Part shown: piece by piece, positions 1-5,199 of the stretch
Layout of the letters: every line of letters starts with the position of its first letter
How positions within the stretch are numbered: the stretch's first letter is position 1
Source: Fulvivirga aurantia
GTDB taxonomy: Bacteria > Bacteroidota > Bacteroidia > Cytophagales > Cyclobacteriaceae
Direction: 5' to 3'
Length of the DNA stretch: 6,098 bases
Assembly: GCF_009711475.1 (NCBI RefSeq)
Contig: NZ_SMMD01000712.1
Span: forward strand, 1-6,098
Translations under genes and position numbers: made by a program
The notes under the pieces: model-generated
Database searches by the model: none
Told to the model about the DNA's origin: nothing
What the model saw: the letters and a program-made list of their open reading frames with translations, nothing else

Positions 1-195
1 ATTAAAATTATCGGCTTTAAGTCTATAAGGTAAATCAACATGACCATCTGTGATTATAAACTTTTTGGCGAGTTCCTCGGCTTTAGCACGCAGCTCCTCA
101 TCTGTAGGCTCTGAGGTGGCTTCTTCAGAAGCCTGCTTACCGCATGAGGCTAGAATGAGAACAAGGAATAGAATATTTAATAGTTTCATTTTCAT
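1..195 (-). CDS. Lipoprotein, probable M19 (renal-type) dipeptidase, N-terminal fragment
   Basis: This is a partial gene: the first 65 codons read leftward and run off the window edge with no stop. The start is the ATG at 193-195; a second in-frame ATG at 187-189 is possible. Residues 1-17 form a short basic and hydrophobic signal peptide ending in a lipobox (L-A-S-C, Cys18), so an SPII-processed lipoprotein is predicted. A Glu/Thr-rich linker follows, then the segment IITDGHVDLPYRL at 47-59. This matches the N-terminal zinc-binding block of M19 membrane dipeptidases, usually written DGHNDLP, with His52 and Asp54 as the expected first two zinc ligands. Family members hydrolyse dipeptides in the periplasm or envelope. 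The catalytic remainder lies outside the window, so the assignment rests on this one block plus the lipoprotein leader. It is transcribed divergently from the RDD gene across a 52-base gap. Confidence 0.72.
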   Translation of the reverse strand, partial: MKMKLLNILFLVLILASCGKQASEEATSEPTDEELRAKAEELAKKFIITDGHVDLPYRLKADNFN

Positions 196-216
196 ATAGT
201 TTATTCAGGTAATTAT

Positions 217-224
217 TAATTTTG
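217..224 (+). promoter_or_regulatory. Candidate Bacteroidota -7 element for the RDD/cytochrome b5 unit
   Basis: The octamer TAATTTTG is a perfect match to the Bacteroidota -7 consensus TAnnTTTG. It ends 23 bases before the ATG at 248, leaving a short AT-rich leader. The expected TTG at about -33 is not seen; only a weak TAG (197-199) stands at the right spacing. The element is therefore supported by one half of the promoter and by position only. Confidence 0.45.
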
Positions 225-247
225 AAATTTATTGAAAATTGCCGTGC

Positions 248-958
248 ATGCAAAGTGTAAATATTCGAACGGCTCAAAACGTAGGTATACGTTATCAACT
301 TGCTGGTTTAGGAGCAAGAATGGCCGCATTTGCGATTGATACCATCGTTCAGGGAGTCTATGTAATTGCCATCGCTTATATTTTGGTCAAGATAAATTTA
401 GACACGACCTGGATATGGATGAGCCTTTTATTACCTGTCTTATTTTATCATTTGATTTGTGAGATTACCCTCAATGGGCAGAGTATTGGCAAGAAACAAT
501 TAAATATTAAAGTCGTGCGTGTAGATGGGTCTCCTGCTACTTTAGGAGGCTATGTATTGCGGTGGATATTGCGGCCGATCGATATCAGCTTGTTTTCCGG
601 TGGTGTAGCCGTGGTGAGCATTGTAATGAGTAAGCATGGGCAGAGACTTGGGGATATGGCAGCCGGAACCACAGTGGTAAAAGTCGCTCAGGAAATGAAA
701 GTTTCTTCTCACGAGCTAATCAATAATCTTCAAATCGATTATAAGGTGACTTTTCCAGAGGTACGCTTGTTGAGTGATTCGGAAGTTAACCTTATAAAAG
801 AAGCGCTTGCAGTCAATAAACAACAAGCGAATGTAAAACCGGTACTTGCAATTTCTCAAAAAATAAAAAGTTACTTAGGTGTTCAATCTGACCTGCCCCC
901 GGTTAAGTTTCTATACACAATTATTAAGGACTATAAATACGTTACTTCTCAAGGTTGA
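248..958 (+). CDS. RDD family integral membrane protein
   Basis: This gene encodes a 236-residue protein with an N-terminal RDD domain (about residues 5-147) and a soluble C-terminal tail of about 90 residues. Visible signatures are the IRTAQNVGIRYQLAGLGAR entry block, Arg24 and Asp31 in the first membrane helix (about 28-49), a second helix (about 53-72), the loop NGQSIGKKQLNIKVVRVDG (76-94), a third helix (about 111-128) and the closing block QRLGDMAAGTTVV (132-144). RDD proteins are poorly defined; some are implicated in transport or stress tolerance, so no substrate is assigned. The ATG at 248 is preferred over an in-frame TTG at 239 because the family motif starts close behind it and a candidate -7 element sits just upstream. 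The tail (YKVTFPEVRLLSDSEVNLI) is probably cytoplasmic. The stop codon overlaps the start of the next gene by one base (TGATG), so the two are likely translationally coupled. Confidence 0.9.
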   Translation: MQSVNIRTAQNVGIRYQLAGLGARMAAFAIDTIVQGVYVIAIAYILVKINLDTTWIWMSLLLPVLFYHLICEITLNGQSIGKKQLNIKVVRVDGSPATLGGYVLRWILRPIDISLFSGGVAVVSIVMSKHGQRLGDMAAGTTVVKVAQEMKVSSHELINNLQIDYKVTFPEVRLLSDSEVNLIKEALAVNKQQANVKPVLAISQKIKSYLGVQSDLPPVKFLYTIIKDYKYVTSQG

Positions 959-1197
959 TGGACAAACTACCAGAGTATACCCACTCACAATTGGCACTCA
1001 GAAACGGACAAGATAAAGAAGAGGTTTGGGTGGCTTATAAAGCCGTTATCTATGATGTAACCAAATCTAAATTATGGAGAGATGGTAAACATTACGAGCA
1101 CTGGTCTGGGCAGGATCTAACCGATGAACTGCCAGACGCCCCTCATACTGATAAAGTTTTTGATAAATTTAAAGCTATAGGAAAACTTAGAAAGTAA
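958..1197 (+). CDS. Small cytochrome b5-like heme-binding domain protein
   Basis: This is a 79-residue single-domain protein without signal peptide or membrane helix. It follows the prokaryotic cytochrome b5-like heme/steroid-binding pattern: an opening YTHSQLALRNGQD block (7-19), VWVAYKAVIYDVTKSKLW (23-40), GKHYEHWSGQDLTDELPDAPH (43-63, continuing into HTDKVFDKF), and the end at GKLRK. Candidate axial heme ligands are His48 (in the place of the HPGG His of classical b5) and His63; His45 is an alternative. The family binds heme b and usually serves as an electron carrier, but no partner reductase is visible here. The ATG at 958 is chosen over the in-frame TTG at 955 because ATG is standard and gives the TGATG overlap with the RDD gene. 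That overlap suggests co-translation and perhaps function at the same membrane. A terminator follows 15 bases after the stop. Confidence 0.9.
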   Translation: MDKLPEYTHSQLALRNGQDKEEVWVAYKAVIYDVTKSKLWRDGKHYEHWSGQDLTDELPDAPHTDKVFDKFKAIGKLRK

Positions 1198-1211
1198 AAA
1201 GTGGAGTAAGT

Positions 1212-1247
1212 AAGAGTACCCTTATCGGGCACTCTTGATTTTTATTT
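1212..1247 (+). terminator. Hairpin terminator after the cytochrome b5 gene
   Basis: The arms AAGAGTACCC (1212-1221) and GGGCACTCTT (1227-1236) form a 10-bp stem with one A/C mismatch and a 5-base loop. A T-rich run follows (1239-1247) and reaches into the stop of the convergent metalloprotease gene. Read on the minus strand the mismatch becomes a G-U pair, and a T run lies about 11 bases further on, so it may work weakly in both directions. Confidence 0.7.
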
Positions 1248-1268
1248 CCCACCATTCGCCTGTAAGTC
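1242..1268. repeat. 27-bp direct repeat, copy 1 (3' end of metalloprotease gene)
   Basis: These 27 bases, including the stop codon and the last eight codons (Asp-Leu-Gln-Ala-Asn-Gly-Gly-Lys), are identical base for base to 2120-2146. The identity ends abruptly on both sides. Confidence 0.9.
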
Positions 1269-2027
1269 TGCCCTACATTGAGCGTCTAATTTTTTTGGGC
1301 TACTAAGGCCTATCATATCGCTCATAGAGAAGTCTGTTACTGCCTTGTAGTACATAAGACAGTTAGTTGATGTACAATGAGCCCCCTTTTCAGCGTGATG
1401 ATGATTAGATTGAATTTCTGTGCCATTATTGGTTAACCCGAGCAGGTGACCAAACTCATGATTAACTACCGTTGAAGACAATAATCTATTAGATGGCTGG
1501 CCTACTTTTCCTGAATTTTTCTCGATTGATTTTTGAAATAATACGATAGAAGTATTATTGTAAGCTAAGCCTAAAGTCTTATGTTCAGAATTATTATTAA
1601 CGGAATAATCGCCATCCACAATTAATATATAGGCACTTAGATTACCACCTTTAGTAAAATTAGACCTATTGTTATCTTCTATTGCTCTTATGTCAGATAG
1701 CGTGTAAAGGTCTTTATTAAGTGAAGATATTTCAGTTTGTACTATATTTATCCCATCGGGTTTATTCAATAGTTCTTCACTCATATTTTTCAGATTATCC
1801 ATAAGGGCCTGGTTAGGTCTATGACCCGAAGGATATTGGATTTCAAAAGTTAAACTTGTGTATGTATCAGATGATAAAAAATCTGTTGAAGACGCTCCAA
1901 CCGGAAGTCTATGATTTGCACTGGAGTGTGGTAATTCATCCTCGGCAGTGGTGCATCCAGGCAACAAATTCAAACAGAATAAGCAAAATAAACCGTTAAA
2001 TAGACACTGAATTAACCTTTTTTTCAT
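1242..2027 (-). CDS. Lipoprotein zinc metalloprotease, downstream paralogue
   Basis: This gene encodes a 261-residue protein. Residues 1-24 form a signal peptide (MKKR, then a Cys-rich hydrophobic stretch) ending in the lipobox LPGC at Cys25. Acidic residues follow immediately (AEDE, 28-31). The catalytic signature is NHEFGHLLGL with His190, Glu191 and His194. It is followed by NNGT, a His cluster (209-211), GAHC (215-218), Cys223 and a Leu-Met in the sequence CLMYY that looks like a metzincin Met-turn (Met225). In a classic metzincin the third zinc ligand would follow three residues after the Gly; here that position is Asn, so the ligand may be His209-211 or His217. A lone conserved Cys251 lies near the end. 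The start at 2025-2027 is chosen over an ATG at 2055-2057 because only the former gives a clean signal peptide, and the latter falls inside the candidate promoter. I recall similar Bacteroidota proteins being annotated 'membrane metalloprotease'. The substrate is unknown. Confidence 0.75.
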   Translation of the reverse strand: MKKRLIQCLFNGLFCLFCLNLLPGCTTAEDELPHSSANHRLPVGASSTDFLSSDTYTSLTFEIQYPSGHRPNQALMDNLKNMSEELLNKPDGINIVQTEISSLNKDLYTLSDIRAIEDNNRSNFTKGGNLSAYILIVDGDYSVNNNSEHKTLGLAYNNTSIVLFQKSIEKNSGKVGQPSNRLLSSTVVNHEFGHLLGLTNNGTEIQSNHHHAEKGAHCTSTNCLMYYKAVTDFSMSDMIGLSSPKKLDAQCRADLQANGGK

Positions 2028-2053
2028 CGTTAAGATTTTTAAGGTTAATAGAT

Positions 2054-2074
2054 GCAAGTTTAATACTAACTTGC
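2054..2074. promoter_or_regulatory. Perfect 7-bp dyad, possible operator
   Basis: The inverted repeat GCAAGTT (2054-2060) and AACTTGC (2068-2074) is separated by 7 bases. It lies across the candidate -7 element of the downstream metalloprotease gene, where a dimeric repressor could block RNA polymerase. No regulator gene is adjacent, so the operator role is inference. Confidence 0.35.
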
Positions 2075-2082
2075 TAAATCAA
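2055..2082 (-). promoter_or_regulatory. Candidate promoter for the downstream metalloprotease gene
   Basis: On the minus strand a TTG (2080-2082) is followed after 17 bases by TAAACTTG (2055-2062). This fits the Bacteroidota TTG / TAnnTTTG pattern with one mismatch. It ends 27 bases before the ATG at 2027 and lies just after the terminator of the upstream paralogue, which argues that the two protease genes can be transcribed separately. Confidence 0.5.
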
Positions 2083-2083
2083 T

Positions 2084-2112
2084 AAAAAAGGTCACTCAAA
2101 ACTAAGTGACCT
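2084..2112 (-). terminator. Intrinsic terminator after the upstream metalloprotease gene
   Basis: A perfect 8-bp stem (2089-2096 with 2105-2112, AGGTCACT on the plus strand) with an 8-base loop is followed on the minus strand by a run of six T (2084-2089). It sits 7 bases past the stop at 2120. Read-through or full stop here would set the ratio of the two protease paralogues. Confidence 0.85.
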
Positions 2113-2119
2113 ATTTGGG

Positions 2120-2146
2120 TTATTTCCCACCATTCGCCTGTAAGTC
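2120..2146. repeat. 27-bp direct repeat, copy 2 (3' end of metalloprotease gene)
   Basis: This is the partner of 1242-1268, 878 bases away. All synonymous positions match although the rest of the two genes has diverged. Confidence 0.9.
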
Positions 2147-2902
2147 GGCAATGCATTGGGGATCTAGCGGAGGTGGAGAACTCATACCGACCAAATCGCT
2201 CAGGCCGCCACTAGTTTCAGCTTGCCAAAACATGAGGCAATCCTGTATATCACAGTGAGCGCCATTTGCGGCATCGTGGTGATCTGATTGTACTGGTGTT
2301 CCATTATTAACCAAGCCTAAGATATGTCCAAATTCATGGTTCATAACGGTGGATGTAAGCAAGGAGGTTGATGGTTGGCCCAGCCCGCCTGAGTTGTCTT
2401 CAATAGTTTTTTGAAAAAGAACCATAGAAGTATTCCTATGAGCTATACCCAGCACTTTAGAGTTTTCAGAGTCTTTGGAATATCCGCCATCGGCCAGGAA
2501 GTAATAGGTAGATACAGTATTGCCGCTTGTAAATTCTGTACGGTTACTATCTTCAATTTCTCTTAGCTCATCAAGGGTATAGGTCGATTGACCTGGGGCT
2601 GCTATCTCACTTGTTTTGATTGTGATATTGCCTTTGTTTAGTCGACTGCTTAATAATTCCTTTAGATTATTTATAGCTCCTTGTGGTGGAGCATATCCTT
2701 CTGCATATTGAATCTCGACTACCAAATTAGTGTAGGTATCGTCTGATAACAAATCGTTGGCAGAGACACCGACACTTTGCTTGCTATCTTCATTTTTTGG
2801 CTGGGGGGTTTCATCATCACTACCTCCACAGCTAAATAATACGGTAGAAAGAGAGATGATGAACATAAATTGAAATAGATTTCTAAATAGTGTTTTATTC
2901 AT
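2120..2902 (-). CDS. Lipoprotein zinc metalloprotease, upstream paralogue
   Basis: This gene encodes a 260-residue tandem paralogue of the gene at 1242-2027. By hand alignment about 54 of the last 85 residues are identical, with lower similarity before that. The signal peptide (1-24) ends in the lipobox LFSC at Cys25. It is followed by GGSDDE, which resembles the acidic lipoprotein export signal of Bacteroidota and suggests an outer-membrane, perhaps surface-exposed, lipoprotein. The shared blocks are NTSMVLFQKTIE (157-168), NHEFGHILGL with His189, Glu190 and His193, NNGT (199-202), a His pair (208-209), GAHC (214-217), Cys222 with CLMFW (Met224 as possible Met-turn) and Cys250. The HExxH motif shows a zinc peptidase; the subfamily is uncertain. 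The Cys-X4-Cys-Leu-Met arrangement recalls archaemetzincins but has an 18-residue insertion before it. The ATG start at 2900-2902 is well placed for the signal peptide. The gene diverges from the kinase gene across 51 bases. Confidence 0.77.
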   Translation of the reverse strand: MNKTLFRNLFQFMFIISLSTVLFSCGGSDDETPQPKNEDSKQSVGVSANDLLSDDTYTNLVVEIQYAEGYAPPQGAINNLKELLSSRLNKGNITIKTSEIAAPGQSTYTLDELREIEDSNRTEFTSGNTVSTYYFLADGGYSKDSENSKVLGIAHRNTSMVLFQKTIEDNSGGLGQPSTSLLTSTVMNHEFGHILGLVNNGTPVQSDHHDAANGAHCDIQDCLMFWQAETSGGLSDLVGMSSPPPLDPQCIADLQANGGK

Positions 2903-2953
2903 AACTTAGATTTTTAAAAAATATACGTTTCTAATGCTCACAATAGATTTTTC
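2903..2953. promoter_or_regulatory. Divergent promoter region between metalloprotease and sugar kinase
   Basis: Both flanking genes must start from these 51 AT-rich bases or from inside each other. On the minus strand TTG (2941-2943) and TATTTTTT (2916-2923), spaced by 17, fit the Bacteroidota pattern with one mismatch and would serve the protease. On the plus strand TACGTTTC (2924-2931) is a one-mismatch -7 element ending 22 bases before the kinase ATG, but no TTG lies at the right distance. If both are real they abut, so transcription in the two directions would compete. Confidence 0.35.
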
Positions 2954-3799
2954 ATGATTTTAATTGCAGATAGTGGCTCATCGAAAACCGACTGGCGGAT
3001 ACTTCAACCTGATGGAAAAATAACACAAGCCAAAACAATAGGTTTCAATCCATTTTATCAATCTCAGGAGCAGCTTGATATAGAATTGCGACATAAATTA
3101 ATGCCTGAGATCAGTGAGGAGGTAACTAAAGTATTTTATTATGGTGCTGGTTGCAGTACAGAAGCCAACATAAATCTAATAAAAAGTGTCCTGCAAAGTT
3201 TGTTTAGCAAGGCCGATATTGAAGTTCATCATGATTTATTGGCTGCTGCCAGAGCTCTTTGTGGTCATGAGCCAGGGATTGCCTGCATAATTGGAACAGG
3301 TATAAACTCTGCTTATTACGATGGAAAGCGAATAGCTGAAAATACTCCGTCATTAGGCTATGTTTTGGGTGATGAAGGTGGCGGGACTCACCTGGGCAAG
3401 CAGTTGCTGGGTGATTATATTCGTAAAGATTTACCTAAAAATCTGGAGGACCGATTTTTTAAGAGATTTGGATTGACGAGAGATGACATCCTGGATAGCG
3501 TTTATAAAAATGAGCGTCCAGGAAGGTTTATGGCTGGTTTTTCTACTTTTATTTTTCAGAATATTAATGAGCCATACTGTCATACGCTAGTCTATGAAAG
3601 CTTCAAAGCTTTTTTTGAAAAAAATGTAATTAAATACGAAGCCCATAAAACGCAGCAAGTACACTTTACCGGTTCTGTAGCATTTTATTACGGCAACATC
3701 TTAAGACAAGCAGCCGCTGATTTATCGATATCTGTAGGTAAGGTAATAGAGTCACCAATTGCAGGGCTAACTTTATACCATCAAAAAGAGTTAAACTAA
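2954..3799 (+). CDS. BadF/BcrA-family amino-sugar kinase (GlcNAc/MurNAc kinase)
   Basis: This is a 281-residue ASKHA-fold kinase. The nucleotide-binding motifs are in the expected order: phosphate-1 DSGSSKTDW (6-14), HHDLLAAAR with probable catalytic Asp94, phosphate-2 IIGTGINS (112-119), GDEGGGTHLG (139-148) and the adenosine-side FTGSVAFYYG (238-247). Length and motifs fit the N-acetylglucosamine kinase branch of the BadF/BadG/BcrA/BcrD family. Close family precedents, MurK of Clostridium acetobutylicum and of Tannerella forsythia, phosphorylate MurNAc (and in the former case GlcNAc) at O6. The murQ gene starts only 3 bases after the stop, so a supply of MurNAc-6-P to MurQ is the most economical role. 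Substrate preference cannot be read from the sequence. No transporter gene is present beside it. The protein lacks a signal peptide and is cytoplasmic. The ATG puts the phosphate-1 motif at the usual distance from the N-terminus. Confidence 0.88.
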   Translation: MILIADSGSSKTDWRILQPDGKITQAKTIGFNPFYQSQEQLDIELRHKLMPEISEEVTKVFYYGAGCSTEANINLIKSVLQSLFSKADIEVHHDLLAAARALCGHEPGIACIIGTGINSAYYDGKRIAENTPSLGYVLGDEGGGTHLGKQLLGDYIRKDLPKNLEDRFFKRFGLTRDDILDSVYKNERPGRFMAGFSTFIFQNINEPYCHTLVYESFKAFFEKNVIKYEAHKTQQVHFTGSVAFYYGNILRQAAADLSISVGKVIESPIAGLTLYHQKELN

Positions 3800-3802
3800 C
3801 CT

Positions 3803-4618
3803 ATGAGTACAACCGAATCACCCTCCAATTTTGATAACCTGGAAGAAATGTCTGTCAGGGATATTCTTGTAAATATTAATCAGGAAGACTCAACAGTGCC
3901 TAAAGCCATTATGCGAGCTATGCCTCAGATCGAGGCACTGATTCCGGAAATTGTAAATCAATTGCAAAAAGGAGGCAGGCTTTTTTACATTGGGGCGGGC
4001 ACAAGTGGCAGACTGGGAGTTGTTGATGCATCGGAAATACCTCCCACCTTTGGTATGCCCCATGGAGTTGTTATCGGTCTTATTGCCGGTGGTGATCATG
4101 CCATAAGAAAAGCAGTAGAATTTGCTGAAGATGATACTGAACAAGCCTGGAAAGATATGCAGGAGCATCAAATTAATCACAAAGATGTGGTTATTGGCAT
4201 AGCAGCTTCTGGCCGTACCCCATACGTAATAGGTGGTGTAAAAGCAGCAAAAGAAAAAGGCTTAATAACGGGTTGTATTGTGTGTAATAGAAATAGCGAA
4301 TTGGCTAAAAATGTAACCTTTCCTATCGAAGTAGTGGTAGGTCCTGAATTTGTGACCGGGAGTACACGTATGAAGGCCGGGACTGCTCAAAAACTGGTGT
4401 TGAATATGATTTCTACCGCGGTTATGATACAGATGGGTAGGGTAAAGGGTAATAAAATGGTAGACATGCAATTGTCTAATAATAAACTCGTAGATCGCGG
4501 AACAAGAATGCTGATGGAAGAGTTATCAATTGGTCGAGACGAAGCTGAGAAACTGCTCAAAGAGCATGGATCAGTGAGGAAGGTAATTGATAAAATAAGA
4601 AAAGATGCACGAGATTGA
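3803..4618 (+). CDS. murQ: N-acetylmuramic acid 6-phosphate etherase
   Basis: This gene encodes the 271-residue MurQ, which cleaves the lactyl ether of MurNAc-6-phosphate to give GlcNAc-6-phosphate and D-lactate in the cytoplasm, a step of cell-wall recycling. Diagnostic blocks are TESPSNFDNLEEMSV near the start, INQED (25-29), the SIS-domain sugar-phosphate loop GGRLFYIGAGTSGRLGVVDASE (57-78), PPTFG (80-84), LIAGG (93-97), AEDD (108-111), IAASGRTPYVIGG (133-145) and GPEFVTGSTRMKAGTAQKL (180-198). Glu78 and Glu109 are spaced exactly as the catalytic Glu83 and Glu114 of the E. coli enzyme. The protein is somewhat shorter than the E. coli one (about 298 residues), with the difference at the C-terminus. 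The gene lies 3 bases after the kinase and overlaps the next gene by 14 bases, so all three probably form one transcript. Several long antisense frames here are shadows of this gene. Confidence 0.97.
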   Translation: MSTTESPSNFDNLEEMSVRDILVNINQEDSTVPKAIMRAMPQIEALIPEIVNQLQKGGRLFYIGAGTSGRLGVVDASEIPPTFGMPHGVVIGLIAGGDHAIRKAVEFAEDDTEQAWKDMQEHQINHKDVVIGIAASGRTPYVIGGVKAAKEKGLITGCIVCNRNSELAKNVTFPIEVVVGPEFVTGSTRMKAGTAQKLVLNMISTAVMIQMGRVKGNKMVDMQLSNNKLVDRGTRMLMEELSIGRDEAEKLLKEHGSVRKVIDKIRKDARD

Positions 4619-5195
4619 GCCATACTATAATTGGTTACAATATTATAATCCAGCAGAAGACCAACTATCACCCTATTTCGGTAAACAATACAATTTTGAT
4701 CTTTATTCAGACACCATCTATGGGTATTACATAGACCCGTCATGGGATTTTATTGGTTCTGAGACTCTCTATATAAAAATACTTTTTGCCGACTATCACG
4801 AAGGCTTTTGCATCATAGAGTTTATTGGTGAGTGGAATGATACCATCAATAATGACATCATGCACCTGAAGAGAAATATTGTAGACCATCTCTTAAGTCA
4901 AGGCATAAACCAATTTGTACTTATAGGGGAGAACGTCTTCAATTTTCACGGCTCTGACGACAGCTATTATGAAGATTGGTTTGAAGATGTAGAAGATGAC
5001 ACTGATTTTTCTAAACCCGGGTGGATTGCCGCAGTCAATTTTGCTGATCATGTAGCGGACGAGTTTAAAAATTACAACATCGATAATTATGTGAATATGG
5101 GCGGTACGCTTAATATTTCAAACTGGCGAACCATGGCACCCCGGCAATTATATGGGCATGTCGATAAACTGATAACCCAACGATTGGGTATGTAG
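4605..5195 (+). CDS. Conserved-looking protein of unknown function coupled to murQ
   Basis: This gene encodes a 196-residue soluble protein with no signal peptide or membrane helix. It is acidic and unusually rich in aromatic residues at the N-terminus (EIEPYYNWLQYYNPAED, 3-19). Blocks that look constrained are YIKILFADYHEGFCIIEFIGEW (56-77), then NDTINNDIMHLKRNIVDHL (78-96), FVLIGENVFNFHGSDDSYYEDW (104-125), an acidic stretch (125-135), and PGWIAAVNFADHV (138-150). No catalytic motif is recognised. I believe related proteins exist in other Bacteroidota, but could not search. The ATG lies within the murQ end, with a 14-base overlap in another frame, so translation is probably coupled. A role linked to amino-sugar recycling is inferred from position only. 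Its stop is 4 bases from the end of the convergent SprT-like gene, with no clear terminator. Confidence 0.85.
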   Translation: MHEIEPYYNWLQYYNPAEDQLSPYFGKQYNFDLYSDTIYGYYIDPSWDFIGSETLYIKILFADYHEGFCIIEFIGEWNDTINNDIMHLKRNIVDHLLSQGINQFVLIGENVFNFHGSDDSYYEDWFEDVEDDTDFSKPGWIAAVNFADHVADEFKNYNIDNYVNMGGTLNISNWRTMAPRQLYGHVDKLITQRLGM

Positions 5196-5199
5196 GAGT

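Noticed and set aside
239..247. TTG at 239 as the start of the RDD protein
   Set aside because: The ATG at 248 is in frame, gives the usual family N-terminus and needs no rare start codon.
2028..2057. ATG at 2055-2057 as the start of the second metalloprotease
   Set aside because: It would add ten residues ahead of a clean MKKR lipoprotein signal peptide and lies within the likely -7 promoter element.
1242..2146. The 27-bp direct repeat as a mobile-element target duplication or attachment site
   Set aside because: Both copies are the in-frame 3' ends of homologous genes, there is no integrase or transposase, and the repeat spacing equals one gene unit, so tandem gene duplication explains it.
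3597..3616. Terminator-like hairpin AAAGCT-TCAA-AGCTTT followed by a T run inside the kinase gene
   Set aside because: The stem is only 6 bp with two G-C pairs and falls in a coding stretch (KAFFEKN) rich in A/T codons. The intact downstream frame and operon argue for chance.
3890..4743. Three minus-strand open frames (3890-4180, 4262-4471, 4387-4743)
   Set aside because: They lie antisense to murQ and the start of the next gene, show no family motifs, and have odd His/Ser/Thr-rich compositions typical of shadow frames.
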